This document shows, piece after piece, positions 16,090-25,246 of a stretch of DNA of 43,147 nt (the stretch's first letter is position 1; every line of letters begins with the position of its first letter). Location of the stretch: positions 1 to 43,147 of the forward strand of contig NZ_JADEWY010000047.1 of NCBI RefSeq assembly GCF_015207375.1, given 5' to 3'. The position numbers and the translations under genes are program-made. The notes below the pieces were generated by a model. The model did no database searches, was not told the origin of the DNA, and worked only from the letters and a program-made list of their open reading frames with translations. The stretch comes from Coleofasciculus sp. LEGE 07092. Its GTDB lineage: Bacteria; Cyanobacteriota; Cyanobacteriia; Cyanobacteriales; Coleofasciculaceae.

Positions 16090-17460
16090 TCAACTTGACG
16101 ATTTTTCTGCCTGAGACTTCAACCGCCAACCGGGTTTCACGACTTGACGCGCACGGGCAATCACCAGGCAATCATCCGGCACATCTTCTGTCACTACCGA
16201 ACCCGCCGCTACATTTACATCTTCTCCGAGAGTGACGGGTGCGACCAAAACGCTATTTGAGCCAGTTTTAGAGCGATCGCCGATTTCTGTCCGGTGCTTC
16301 TTGATTCCATCGTAGTTGGCAGTAATAGTTCCTGCACCGACATTTACTCGATTTCCCAGCGTCGCATCTCCTAAATAAGAGAGATGGGCAACATTTGTGC
16401 GATCGCCAATTTGAGCATTTTTCAGTTCTACAAAATTCCCGACACGACAGGATTCTCCCACGTTTACATGACCCCGTAGGTGCGAGTAGGGACCAATCCG
16501 AGTGCCATTTTTAACAACAGAATCACTTACCACAGAATACAATACCGTGACATTCTCACCCAACTGACTATTTTCAATCAGACTTCCCGGACCAATACGA
16601 CTACCGGAACCAATAACCGTTTTACCTCGCAGATGGGTTTGGGGTTCGACAATCACATCTGGCTGCAACTCCACCCCATCATCAATCGTGATGCTGCCAG
16701 GGTCAATCAACGTTACCCCCGCCTTCATCCAGGCATCTTTTACCCGCGTTTGCAGAATCTGGTAAGCATTGGCAAGTTGTTTGCGATCGTTGATGCCGAG
16801 GATTTCCTGGTAATCTTCAACATCTACCGCCATTACAGGGTCTAAATAGTTAACAACATCCGTTAGGTAATACTCCTTCTGGTCGTTATTCGCTTGGAGT
16901 TCCGGTAGAATTTTAGCCAATTGCGACCAATTGAAACAGTAGACCCCAGCGTTAATCCGGCAGTTTTGCTTTTGAGCTGGCGTGCAGTCCCGGTCTTCTA
17001 CAATCTGCGTGACCCGATTTTGCCCGTCACAAAAAACCCGTCCGTACCCTTGAGGATTTGGCAGTTGGGCAGTCAGCAGAGTAGCCGCATTTTGATTAAC
17101 TTGATGGGTTTCCAGTAGCTGCTTGAGTGTGCTGGGTCGCAATAGGGGAACATCCCCATTTAAAATCAGTAGGTCGCCAGTAAATCCTTCTAGGTGGGGC
17201 AGCAGTTGTTGAACGGCATGACCGGTTCCCAATTGCTCGGTCTGTTCGACAAATTCCAGCCCCGCAAACGCTTCTAGAGATTGTTTAACTTGTTCAGACT
17301 GATAGCCGACAATCACGAGACACTGCAAGGGATCAACGGCAAGACTAGTGTTAACCACTCGTTCAACTAGTGAAAATGAGCCTAACTTGTGGCAGACCTT
17401 GGGAAGGTCTGATTTCATTCGCGTCCCGCGACCTGCTGCTAAAATCGCTACTGCTACCAT
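16090..17460 (-). CDS. glmU: Bifunctional N-acetylglucosamine-1-P uridyltransferase / glucosamine-1-P acetyltransferase
   Basis: 456 aa, the usual GlmU length. The cytoplasmic enzyme makes UDP-GlcNAc for peptidoglycan and outer-membrane glycans: the C-terminal domain acetylates glucosamine-1-phosphate and the N-terminal domain transfers UMP. The N-terminal nucleotidyltransferase carries [11 protein letters not shown] (about 7-17), QLGTGHAVQ, and LNGDVPLL with the metal-binding Asp. From about residue 250 a left-handed beta helix of hexapeptide repeats follows ([17 protein letters not shown]...), including [12 protein letters not shown] with the catalytic His and TITANYDG. A short basic C-terminal tail ends in KSSS. 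The start ATG at 17460 fits the family N-terminus ([10 protein letters not shown]). No signs of disruption. Confidence 0.97.
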   Translation of the reverse strand: MVAVAILAAGRGTRMKSDLPKVCHKLGSFSLVERVVNTSLAVDPLQCLVIVGYQSEQVKQSLEAFAGLEFVEQTEQLGTGHAVQQLLPHLEGFTGDLLILNGDVPLLRPSTLKQLLETHQVNQNAATLLTAQLPNPQGYGRVFCDGQNRVTQIVEDRDCTPAQKQNCRINAGVYCFNWSQLAKILPELQANNDQKEYYLTDVVNYLDPVMAVDVEDYQEILGINDRKQLANAYQILQTRVKDAWMKAGVTLIDPGSITIDDGVELQPDVIVEPQTHLRGKTVIGSGSRIGPGSLIENSQLGENVTVLYSVVSDSVVKNGTRIGPYSHLRGHVNVGESCRVGNFVELKNAQIGDRTNVAHLSYLGDATLGNRVNVGAGTITANYDGIKKHRTEIGDRSKTGSNSVLVAPVTLGEDVNVAAGSVVTEDVPDDCLVIARARQVVKPGWRLKSQAEKSSS

Positions 17461-17618
17461 GACTGAGCTATCAACTACCTGCTACCAGCGTTCAAAATTT
17501 TCGCTAAACGATGATAGCACTTGTGGGAGCAAGGGCGACCAGTAATACAGATATCGCACTCTTCTGGAGAAGTGAGCGCTTCTACATTGATGACAACATA
17601 ATTTTTATTACATAATAA

Positions 17619-17693
17619 TACATATGTACTAAAATAAGAAAGAAAGGTAGTAGTTGGCTAAAATAGCCTTGCACTACCCCTTATACTGAGGGG
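17619..17693 (+). promoter_or_regulatory. Palindrome and RBS hairpin upstream of ietA
   Basis: The 236-nt gap before ietA is AT-rich around 17600-17640 and contains the 10-bp palindrome TACATATGTA (17619-17628), a possible operator. Closer to the gene, CCCCT (17677-17681) can pair with AGGGG (17689-17693) across TATACTG. The right arm is also the likely ribosome binding site, ending 3 nt before the ATG at 17697, so the hairpin could hold down translation. The stem is only 5 bp. Confidence 0.35.
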
Positions 17694-17696
17694 CGT

Positions 17697-18698
17697 ATGA
17701 AAGCAGAACTTCTCAAGAGATTGTTTAAGGCGATCGCTACTTCCGACACAGAGGCGATTGACAAGCTCACCTACCTAGTAATTGAAGAAGAGCGCAGCAA
17801 AGGACATACGCTGCTAGCTGACCAATTAGAGAACATACAGAAAAAGAGCCAGAAGGAAAAGCCTGCTTCAAACAGTAAACCAGCCTATCTGGTATCGGAA
17901 AACCTACAAGCTCTGAGTGAACTGCCAACCAGTAAGCGGTTCAATCTTCCCTTAGTCACCCTCTTACCGAGGGAGAAACTGCGACATCACATGGTGCTGC
18001 CTGATGCCGTTGAGAAACGTTTCCAGCGAATTGAGCGCGAGTATGCAGCAAGAGATAGACTAGCTCATCACGGACTGCGCTACAGGCAAAAAATTCTCTT
18101 GTATGGTTCTCCTGGTTGTGGAAAGACTCTGGGAGCTGAGCGTTTAGCTTGGAATACGGGTTTACCTCTGCTCAAAGTCCGCTTTGACGCAATGGTATCG
18201 TCTTTTTTAGGCGAAACTGCTAGTAACTTGAGACTAGTCTTTGATAAAGCTTCAGAAGAGCCATGTTTGTTGTTTCTTGATGAATGTGACTCGATTGCTA
18301 AGTCACGGGAGGATACTCAGGAAGTAGGAGAAATCAAGCGAGTTGTGAACACATTTCTGCAAATTCTCGATGAGTATGAGTCTTCCTCTGGTCTTTTAGT
18401 AGCAGCGACGAACCTGAATAAGTCTCTGGATACTGCTCTATGGAGACGATTTGATGACTTGATTGAAGTACCACTACCAGGAGAACAGGAGCTAGAATTT
18501 ATACTAAAGCAAACCTTATCTGCCATTGAAGTTGGCTCGATCAACTGGTCACGGATTATTAAGCAGATGAGTGGTTTTTCTGCTGCTCAAGCAGTGAGAG
18601 TAGCACAAGATGCCGCTAAACGAGCGATTCTTGAGCGAGAGGAATTAGTGATTCAGGAACACTTAGAAGAAGCTATTGAAGAGATTAAGATTTATTAA
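17697..18698 (+). CDS. ietA: IetA-like AAA ATPase of an IetAS defence pair
   Basis: 333 aa. An N-terminal helical domain (1-60, starting MKAELLKRLFKAIA) precedes a classical AAA+ module: Walker A GSPGCGKT (137-144), Walker B LLFLDECD (191-198), sensor-1 Asn in AATNL (236-240), arginine finger WRRFDD (249-254), and a C-terminal helical lid. The gene directly precedes a subtilisin-like protease gene on the same strand (30-nt gap). AAA ATPase plus subtilase is the composition of IetAS, first described on an Agrobacterium plasmid as a toxin-antitoxin-like stability locus (ATPase as antitoxin, protease as toxin) and later reported as an anti-phage system. The ATPase presumably holds the protease in check until infection. 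The family assignment is firm; the system name rests on gene order and motif content. Confidence 0.82.
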   Translation: MKAELLKRLFKAIATSDTEAIDKLTYLVIEEERSKGHTLLADQLENIQKKSQKEKPASNSKPAYLVSENLQALSELPTSKRFNLPLVTLLPREKLRHHMVLPDAVEKRFQRIEREYAARDRLAHHGLRYRQKILLYGSPGCGKTLGAERLAWNTGLPLLKVRFDAMVSSFLGETASNLRLVFDKASEEPCLLFLDECDSIAKSREDTQEVGEIKRVVNTFLQILDEYESSSGLLVAATNLNKSLDTALWRRFDDLIEVPLPGEQELEFILKQTLSAIEVGSINWSRIIKQMSGFSAAQAVRVAQDAAKRAILEREELVIQEHLEEAIEEIKIY

Positions 18699-18728
18699 GA
18701 CAAATCATTGGCTTGTTTGGAGAACTAA

Positions 18729-21364
18729 ATGGTTGAACCTTCTAAGCAATTCCCCCATATCCAGCTTAGGCTGGCAAGGGAGGGAACTGCTGCGCCTCCT
18801 CCATCAGGAGGGAGAAAACAGAATCCTCGCACAACTGCAAATGCAGGTGATAGGGGGGGACATGGCAGTAGACTTAAGAGTTCGACATTATCCATAGTCT
18901 CCGATTGGAAAGATACTCAAGCAAAACGGGAGGAGGAGAAAAACCCCCACTTCCGGATGAAGCTCAGCGCATTATCTTACAGATTGACCCTGTTTCTTTT
19001 GATCCAGATGGTCTTAAAGCATATGGCATTGAGGTAATTGCTGAGCTAGAAGATGGATATATTATTGGTGCATCAGCGGATTTAGAACTTAGCGATTTGC
19101 AAAAAAAGATAGAGAATTTCATCAATCAGGAGCGAGGTGGAGGCAAAATTGCCGAAATCTGGGATATTATTGATGGGAGAAAACGACCGGAGTATATCCT
19201 TTCTCCTGACTTATTAGCTCATTGGGATAAAGTTAAAGATGAAGAGATATACACTGTTGACATAGGAATTGCCTGTGTGGGTACTAAGGTTAAGCTATCA
19301 GATTATCCCAAGCGGAAACCTAACGAAAGTAATGAACGATTTACTAAGCGAGTTAATAATTGGATTGATAAACGTGATTCAACATATGAAGAATGGGATG
19401 ATTTAAAATCTGATAGAGAAGAAGAATTAAGCAACTTTTTAACCGCCAAGTTTGGTAAAAACAATTACGGTGAAATTTTATCGATAAAAGACGGACATAT
19501 TCCTAACGCAGCTCAATTACCAGATAGTTTCTCTTGCCGAATCCAAATCTCAGGTAAAGGTTTAAAAGATTTAGTTCTCAGTTTTCCATATATTTTTGAT
19601 GTTAGTGAGCCAGATCAGTTTGCCGAAATTCTCCAGCGTCAAGGTTTATCTGATGGTGAAGAGCCTCCTTTTAGCTTAGAACCACCTGAACCAAACGCTC
19701 CAAAGATATGTGTAATAGATAGTGGTATTCAAGAGAGACATTCGCTTCTCAGGGCAGCCATTGATTCACAAAATTCAACTTCTTGGGTTCCTGGAGAGAA
19801 TAATAAAACGGCTGACTACGTTAGCAATGGTGGACATGGAACTAGAGTCGCTGGTGCAGTCCTTTATCCCAATACTGTACCCCGGAGTGGAAAGCAATCA
19901 GCAGTTGGCTGGATTCAAAATGCTAGAATTCTTGATGATAACTGCAAATTACCTAAACAGTTATTTCCTCCTAATGTTTTAGGGGATATTGTAGAATTTT
20001 ACCATGGTCAAACAGGAACAAGAATTTTTAATCATTCAATTACCGGATCTGTTCCTTGCAGAATCCGATATATGAGTGCATGGGCAGCCGCTATTGATCA
20101 ACTTACATACCAAAACGATATCCTCTTCATAGTGGCTGCTGGAAACTTACCTTTAAGCAGCAGGATAGGCTATACAAGATTATCGGTCAGAGACCATCTT
20201 TTAGCCAATCGACCATACCCAGATTATCTTTTAGAGGGTTCTTGTAGAGTTGCGAACCCTGCACAAAGCTTTCAGGCTTTGACTGTTGGCTCAATTTCTC
20301 TAGGTTCTTGTAATATACCGCCTTGGTTTTCAATCTCGCAGAAGGACAAACCTTCAGCATTTTCTTGCTCTGGCTTAGGCATCTGGGACACGATTAAACC
20401 GGAAGTAGTTGAGTATGGTGGCGATGTTGCCACAGATGGAGGCGTTCCACCCAATATTAGTGCTCCCAAAGATTTATGTCCTGAACTGGTACGCTCAACC
20501 TTGAATGGTGGCCCTGCGATCGCCTGTGACCAAATTGGAACATCATTTGCAGCACCAAAAGTCAGCCATATTGCAGCTCTTCTTGCTGCTGAGTTACCTG
20601 ACGAAAGTTGTCTTTTATACCGAGCATTAATAGTTCAATCGGCAAGATGGCCTGATTGGGCAATAGCAGACAACGTAGATAACCTACAGGTTATACGTCA
20701 AATTGGTTATGGCATTCCAAAACTTGACCGAGCTTTAAACAATTTCCCGAGTCGTATCACTCTAATTACGAGAGGAGAAAAGCGTATTAAAGCCCGACAA
20801 GCTCATGTTTATCAAGTAAAAATGCCAGAAGAACTTCGCTCTCAGGGAGAAGAGTTAGAGATTTGGGTCGAAGTTACCCTGTCCTACAAGGCTCAACCAC
20901 GTCGAACTCGACGTAATCGCAGAAAATACCTTTCAACTTGGCTTGACTGGGATTGTAGCAAGAGAGGGGAAGATCCAGATCGTTTTCTGGCAAGAGTTTT
21001 GAAAGAATATGATGCTCCAGATGATGCTGAAAAGGGAGACAAACTTTTTAATTGGACTCTTGGTAAAAGGCAGAAAAATCATGGAAAAACTCAGGGCGCG
21101 TCTCGAAGTGCAGGAACTCTTCAGAAGGATTGGGCTATTGTTAAATCCTATAATCTCAGAGATGCTTTCTGCATTGCCGTAGTCGGGCATGAGGGTTGGA
21201 ACAACGATCCAGATGCTACAGCCCCCTACTCTCTGGTTGTCAGCTTTGAAGCTGTAGAAGCTAATATTCCGATTTATACGGCACTTGTTGAAGCTCAAGT
21301 CGAAGTAGAAGTAGAGGTTGAGCAGCAGGTAGAAATTTTAAAAATACCCAAATTACTGGGCTAA
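18729..21364 (+). CDS. ietS: IetS-like subtilisin protease, frame broken near codon 71
   Basis: Serine protease of the S8 family with a large N-terminal region. In the main frame, which opens at a TTG at 18905 (819 aa), the triad is Asp272 (CVIDSGIQ), His311 (HGTRVAG) and Ser547 (GTSFAAPKVSH), with oxyanion Asn414 (AAGN). A beta-rich C-terminal domain of about 200 residues follows. The true start is most likely the ATG at 18729: it has GGAGA 5 nt upstream, lies 30 nt after ietA, and encodes FPHIQLRLAREGTAAPPP and GGHGSRLKSS, the kind of N-terminus expected for these proteases. That frame passes into the main one only by a -1 shift at AAAAACCCCC (18939-18948). With the shift the product would be about 878 aa. 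The break is a real mutation, a sequencing indel, or programmed frameshifting; without it only a 102-aa peptide or an N-terminally shortened protease is made. Confidence 0.78.
18939..18948 (+). other. A5-C5 run at the ietS frame break, possible -1 slippery site
   Basis: In the frame starting at 18729 the codons read AAA AAC CCC CAC; the protease frame reads GAA AAA CCC CCA. The heptamer A-AAC-CCC (18941-18947) formally fits the X-XXY-YYZ pattern of -1 slippage sites, although CCC in the A site is unusual. One extra A or C in the run would also restore an uninterrupted frame. Confidence 0.6.
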
Positions 21365-21449
21365 CTGCCTTTAGAGAAGCGATTATCGAGGGCATAGCTC
21401 TGCTACCCTCTAATCCTCATTATTTCATCACTAACGCGAAACCTTATAA

Positions 21450-21521
<72 letters not shown>

Positions 21522-21577
21522 ACGAACCTCAAATGTAGCACAAGGCAACGCTAACCTACAACAAGTAACCAGAAGGA

Positions 21578-22309
21578 TTAATCTACCTGCGGATAGTCAG
21601 TCCATAGCGTAGTTGTGATACGCAAACTCTGATGATTGCCGTTTCCTAAAATCAAATGATCCAATATGGGAATGCAGAGTAACTGCCCCGCCTGTAAAAG
21701 CTGTGTGGTTAAACTAATATCTTCTGTACTGGGTTCTACGCTCCCGGTGGGATGATTGTGAGCAATGATTACCCGCGTTGCTCCTTGACGCAGCACTTCT
21801 CGGAAAATATCACGAGGATTTGCTAATGTCTCAGTTGCCGTGCCAATCGTAATCACTTTGATACCCAGTAACTGATTTTTGGCGTCTAACAGTACTATTG
21901 CAAATCGCTCTTGGCTTTGCCACATTAACTCATGACTCAGAGCTGCTGCTGCTGCTGCGGGACTATCAATCACCGTCCGATCCGTAGGTCGAGCCAGAAA
22001 CGCTCGTTTTCCTAATTCAACCGCTGCTAGAATTGTGGTTGCCTTCGCTTGCTTCACACCAGGAATATTCATCAATTCCTGCGGAGTGATATCTCGCAAC
22101 ACTGCCATCGGGTCGCGCCGATCTTGGCTCAATTCCTGCAAAATATACTGCCCCAGTCCCATTGCCGAAAGTTTTCCTTTGCCTTGACCCGTACCCAACA
22201 AAATCGCGATAAGTTCTGCTGTGGCGAGATTTTTGGCTCCTAATGCCAATAATCGTTCGCGAGGACGTTCGCTTTCTGGAATATCGGCAATTCGGAGGCT
22301 ATAGGTCAT
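21578..22309 (-). CDS. radC: RadC/UPF0758 family JAMM protein
   Basis: 243 aa, typical length. The N-terminal region (to about 100) includes a helix-hairpin-helix-like segment ([19 protein letters not shown]). The C-terminal JAMM domain has the metal motif [14 protein letters not shown] with H184, H186 and D197. The protein was once linked to DNA repair, but that role is disputed; JAMM chemistry suggests hydrolase activity with unknown substrate. RadC homologues are frequent on mobile elements and near defence genes, yet they are also standard chromosomal genes in cyanobacteria. A terminator-like hairpin separates it from the upstream kinase gene. Confidence 0.92.
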   Translation of the reverse strand: MTYSLRIADIPESERPRERLLALGAKNLATAELIAILLGTGQGKGKLSAMGLGQYILQELSQDRRDPMAVLRDITPQELMNIPGVKQAKATTILAAVELGKRAFLARPTDRTVIDSPAAAAAALSHELMWQSQERFAIVLLDAKNQLLGIKVITIGTATETLANPRDIFREVLRQGATRVIIAHNHPTGSVEPSTEDISLTTQLLQAGQLLCIPILDHLILGNGNHQSLRITTTLWTDYPQVD

Positions 22310-22329
22310 AAATACACCGCATCACAAAT

Positions 22330-22360
22330 AAAAAGAGATTATCTTTAGTAATCCCTTTTT
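22330..22360 (-). terminator. Intrinsic terminator after the kinase gene
   Basis: On the minus strand AAAAAGGGATTA and TAATCTCTTTTT pair with one mismatch around a 7-nt loop, ending in a U-run. It lies between the end of the kinase gene (22384) and the start of radC (22309). Confidence 0.7.
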
Positions 22361-22383
22361 AAATTCCGAAAGCGACATTCAGG

Positions 22384-23358
22384 TTACAAACTTAGCGTAT
22401 TAATAATGGGTTCGTCTGACTGATAGGTGTTGGCAGCTTTGAGCATGTGGTAGGTAATGAGAAGCTGCGTCAAGGCTAGGGGATAACTCTGAAGGATTTC
22501 CCCCGTTGTCCCCGTTACCTTACCAATGTCAGGATTACCTTCTAGAGTGCAGAACTGTCCCAAGTAAGGAATTTCGCTGCACATGATCCGTTCCAATTCT
22601 CTCACTTGCTCGTCAGTGGCATGACCGTCAACTTCCAGAACGTCAACAGGTTTACCCATATCCCGGTCGAGTTCTAAGCGGATTGCTGAACTGAGATGGG
22701 ATTGGCTGGGACTGAGAATTCTGGTAAAATCAGGATGTGGAATAGTTGGTCTGAGTACCAAATCCACATTTAACATCAAATCACTTTGTTCGCAGTTCTC
22801 ATCCGATGGACAGAAACTGACGACAATATCTGACCACTGGCGCTGGGGACGGATGAATGCCGCAGAATCAGATTCACGCCTTTTGAGTTGTTCGAGGACT
22901 TGTTCCTCCGTATACCCTCGCTTGCGAGTATCTCGCTTGATTTTCCACTGCGATCGCAAGGATTCCGGTGGTGCCAAAAAGACTTTCACATCAAAGCAAT
23001 CACGAGATTCACGAGTGGCATACCCCAACAATCCCTCAACTATCACAAACTTTTTCGGCTGAATGTACTCCGGTGCATCGAGTGTACCGGTACTGTGATT
23101 GTAAATCGGCTTTAGAATCGGTTGTCCGTCACGCAGCAGACTTAGGTGCTGCTGTATGATATCGAGGTAGTTGCAATCGGGATGCAGCGCCGAAATTACT
23201 CGTTCTGATCGCTGTTTGCGATCGTAGCGATGGTAATCGTCGGTGCAGATAACAGTAACTTCCCCTTCACCCAAAATTTGAGCAATTCCCCGCGTCAGCG
23301 TTGTTTTGCCAGCAGCACTATCACCGACGATGCCAAGGATAATGGGGCGATTAGTCAT
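22384..23358 (-). CDS. Phosphoribulokinase-family kinase, non-redox paralog
   Basis: 324-aa P-loop kinase of the phosphoribulokinase/uridine kinase family. P-loop GDSAAGKTT (12-20), catalytic region CTDDYHRYDRKQRSE (38-52) and YNHSTG match phosphoribulokinase, which phosphorylates ribulose-5-phosphate in the Calvin cycle. The plant-type cyanobacterial enzyme has GDSGCGKS with a regulatory Cys in the P-loop that pairs with the Cys of VICLDDYH. Here the P-loop Cys is Ala16 while Cys38 remains, so the thioredoxin switch cannot form in the usual way. I read it as the second, non-canonical Prk-like protein; the main prk gene would be elsewhere. The C-terminal third differs from canonical Prk. The substrate may not be ribulose-5-phosphate. 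Confidence 0.8.
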   Translation of the reverse strand: MTNRPIILGIVGDSAAGKTTLTRGIAQILGEGEVTVICTDDYHRYDRKQRSERVISALHPDCNYLDIIQQHLSLLRDGQPILKPIYNHSTGTLDAPEYIQPKKFVIVEGLLGYATRESRDCFDVKVFLAPPESLRSQWKIKRDTRKRGYTEEQVLEQLKRRESDSAAFIRPQRQWSDIVVSFCPSDENCEQSDLMLNVDLVLRPTIPHPDFTRILSPSQSHLSSAIRLELDRDMGKPVDVLEVDGHATDEQVRELERIMCSEIPYLGQFCTLEGNPDIGKVTGTTGEILQSYPLALTQLLITYHMLKAANTYQSDEPIINTLSL

Positions 23359-23489
23359 AGTTGTCTTACAGCTAAAGTGAGTTGGTGTAGAGGAAGACTG
23401 ATTGGTTTAATTCTAGGAGGGAAGAGGCAGTGAAGCAAGAAATTATGCTACGGCTAACCTAAAGCCGGATACCTGACTTGAGATGTTAA

Positions 23490-23690
23490 TCCTTTTTCAA
23501 CTACCCCAACTTACTCCGCTTCGCCATAAGGCTCCACTTCGTTGAAGTTGGGGATTGTATCTTGGCTCCACCTCAGTCCTGAATACCTCAAGCGGTAGTC
23601 AGTTTTGGTTTCGTCACCAGACACATCGGCACTTCGGCTTCGCTCAGTGCTAGGGACGGCTGAAAAACGCCCCGTACTCTCCCAGTCTTG
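23490..23690 (-). ncRNA. Predicted omega/reRNA region at the 3' end of tnpB
   Basis: TnpB nucleases use a guide RNA transcribed across the 3' end of their own gene and the adjacent right end of the element. Here CCCCAACTT (23504-23512) and AAGTTGGGG (23545-23553) form a perfect 9-bp stem that spans the tnpB stop codon, as expected for the RNA scaffold end. The limits given are approximate and the transcript is inferred, not seen. Confidence 0.35.
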
Positions 23691-24872
23691 CCGAGAGAGC
23701 AACACTCTAAGTGCAACATTCCTAGCTCCTACCAAATCAGCATGGAGAGTATAACCACACTGCTGACACACAAAGGTTAGACCCTTATTGGGTCTATTTT
23801 CAATAGAAGTGTGACCACAACAAGGACAAGCCTGAGAAGTGTAATGAGCATCTACTTTTACAGCCAAGCTTCCAGACAGCACAGCCTTGTAGTCAATGAA
23901 ACTATGTAGTTCAGCAAATGACCACCGCGCTTTATTTCTGTTAGCTCTACGCTGTGTTGAAGATGCTTTCTTACCTTTCTTCTTAGGCTTTGTCCGCTCT
24001 CGAATATGGGTTAAATTCTCTAGCCCAATTAGCGTACTAGGCGTTACAACTTGTTTGGCAATACAGTGATTCGTCTCAGCGATAAACCGTCTCTCCCGTC
24101 CAGACAATGCAACTAATCTTTTGGTTGCACTACGGGTGCCTTTACGCTGCAAAGACTTTCTCACTCTAACGTAACGAGAAGCCTTATGTCTCACCTCTTT
24201 GCCGCTGAAAAACTGAGTCTTATTTCGGGTGTCTGCGGCAACAGCAATGTATCGCTGTCCAACGTCCACGCCCATGACTCGGTTGATATCGGTCGGCGTT
24301 AGTTCTGGTACTTCGACTTCTAGGCTTACCAGTAGGTAGTAAGTCTTGGTCGATTTCGAGTACCAGAGTTTTGCTGCTCCGATTTTGGCTACCCCAGACC
24401 GAATCATTTCTAGGTGCTTGGAGTAGCCTTGGTAATTCACCTTGATTCGACCATCTAGAGTGATGACACTCACTTTCTGGTCTTTAATAAATGAGTAGTC
24501 TCGTTGGTAATTTAACGTGCAGGTACGAAAAACGTATTTAGGCGGTTTATCTAGCCCCTTATATCGTTTCTTAGTATGACCTGCTTTGATTGCCTCCTCA
24601 TTCTGTTTCAGTATGGAGCGCAGTGACTTGTATGTTGCCCCTACTTGTCGAGGAACGTTACAAGCCATTTGTGAGGGAAGTTTAAACTGCTCTCGCAATG
24701 TGTAATAGACTTCCTTCTGGATCTTGGTGCCGTTGTAGATTTTACCCATCTCAAAGGCGACACCAGACGTGTAATTTAGCGCGTCCCTATATGCCAAAGA
24801 AATCACCCGGAGCTGTTCTTTTTGCTCCTGAGTGACTTCTAGTTTTAATTTGGCGGTTAGGGTTTGCTGCAT
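23511..24872 (-). CDS. tnpB: RNA-guided endonuclease TnpB (IS200/IS605-type, solo)
   Basis: 453 aa from the ATG at 24872 (MQQTLTAKLKLEVTQEQKEQ, the standard TnpB start). The frame runs further upstream through repeats to a GTG at 25025, which I reject. The RuvC-like nuclease is complete: D203 (GVDVGQRYIA), E285 (GLENLTHIRE) and D379 (HADLVGARN). The zinc ribbon has CPCC (349-352) and CQQC (369-372). No tnpA transposase is in the window, so the element is not self-mobile. TnpB cuts DNA guided by RNA from its own 3' end and helps retain the element. The C-terminal tail after about residue 400 is encoded by repeat-like DNA (STERSRSADVSG). It sits between the kinase gene and znuA. Confidence 0.9.
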   Translation of the reverse strand: MQQTLTAKLKLEVTQEQKEQLRVISLAYRDALNYTSGVAFEMGKIYNGTKIQKEVYYTLREQFKLPSQMACNVPRQVGATYKSLRSILKQNEEAIKAGHTKKRYKGLDKPPKYVFRTCTLNYQRDYSFIKDQKVSVITLDGRIKVNYQGYSKHLEMIRSGVAKIGAAKLWYSKSTKTYYLLVSLEVEVPELTPTDINRVMGVDVGQRYIAVAADTRNKTQFFSGKEVRHKASRYVRVRKSLQRKGTRSATKRLVALSGRERRFIAETNHCIAKQVVTPSTLIGLENLTHIRERTKPKKKGKKASSTQRRANRNKARWSFAELHSFIDYKAVLSGSLAVKVDAHYTSQACPCCGHTSIENRPNKGLTFVCQQCGYTLHADLVGARNVALRVLLSRQDWESTGRFSAVPSTERSRSADVSGDETKTDYRLRYSGLRWSQDTIPNFNEVEPYGEAE

Positions 24873-24878
24873 GATAAC

Positions 24879-24913
24879 TTCACGAATTGATTGCATATTA
24901 ACACTGTCGTGAA
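24879..24913. repeat. Hairpin upstream of tnpB, possible left-end element
   Basis: TTCACGA (24879-24885) and TCGTGAA (24907-24913) form a perfect 7-bp inverted repeat just before the tnpB start. IS200/IS605 elements carry subterminal hairpins at their ends, so this may mark the left end; the exact boundary is not visible. Confidence 0.35.
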
Positions 24914-24924
24914 ATGAGGGCAAG

Positions 24925-25115
24925 TGGTCGCTGAGGCTTCTCGAAGCGTAGTTTGAGCAACTCCGTACCGTTCGGACTTCGGCGTGAGCGCTCAGTCGAA
25001 CGCTGAACGTCTCCGCCCTGAGCACTTCGACAAGCTCAGTGTTCCACCTGCCGAAGGGTCACATCGAAGCCTGCGTTGCTCTCGCTATGCCGTTCGGCTG
25101 ACGCTCACGGCGAAG
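24925..25115. repeat. Cluster of short imperfect palindromes
   Basis: Several overlapping inverted repeats built on TTCG/CGAA cores occur here: GCTTCTCGAAGC (24935-24946 area), CTGAGC...GCTCAG (25017-25038), and the pair CCGTTCGG / GGCGAAGCC. A related block (cggcacttcggcttcgctcagtgc) lies inside the 3' part of tnpB near 23629-23652. These resemble dispersed cyanobacterial repeats and leave the 330-nt gap between tnpB and znuA without any gene. Confidence 0.5.
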
Positions 25116-25205
25116 CCTCCCCAACCTACGCTTACTCTCTTTGAGGATGGGGAATCCCGCGAACTTGTTGAAAACTATCAGGATAGGCAGTCCTTCATCA
25201 AGTAG

Positions 25206-25220
25206 AATGATTCTCATTAT
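25206..25220 (+). promoter_or_regulatory. Fur/Zur-family operator before znuA
   Basis: AATGATTCTCATTAT differs at one position from the core of the classical Fur box (AATGATTATCATTAT) and is a 5-3-5 palindrome. It overlaps a TATAAA-like -10 (25217-25222) and ends about 26 nt before the znuA ATG, so a bound metal-dependent repressor would block transcription. The downstream gene suggests Zur (zinc) or a manganese-sensing Fur relative. Confidence 0.65.
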
Positions 25221-25246
25221 AAAAATGTGAATCAAGGAGCTTCCTG

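Noticed and set aside
17480..17570. Direct repeat of the tRNA-Val 3' end as an island attachment site (gggcgaccagtaat near 17533)
   Set aside because: The match to gggcgatactgg is only a few bases beyond GGGCGA and is not convincing.
18878..18905. Start of the subtilase at the TTG at 18905 as the native start
   Set aside because: It has no RBS, leaves over 200 nt after ietA, and discards the well-supported N-terminal sequence beginning at the ATG at 18729. It may serve only as a fallback start.
24873..25025. N-terminal extension of tnpB to the GTG at 25025
   Set aside because: The extension is encoded by palindromic repeats, and the standard TnpB start MQQTLTAKLKL lies at 24872.
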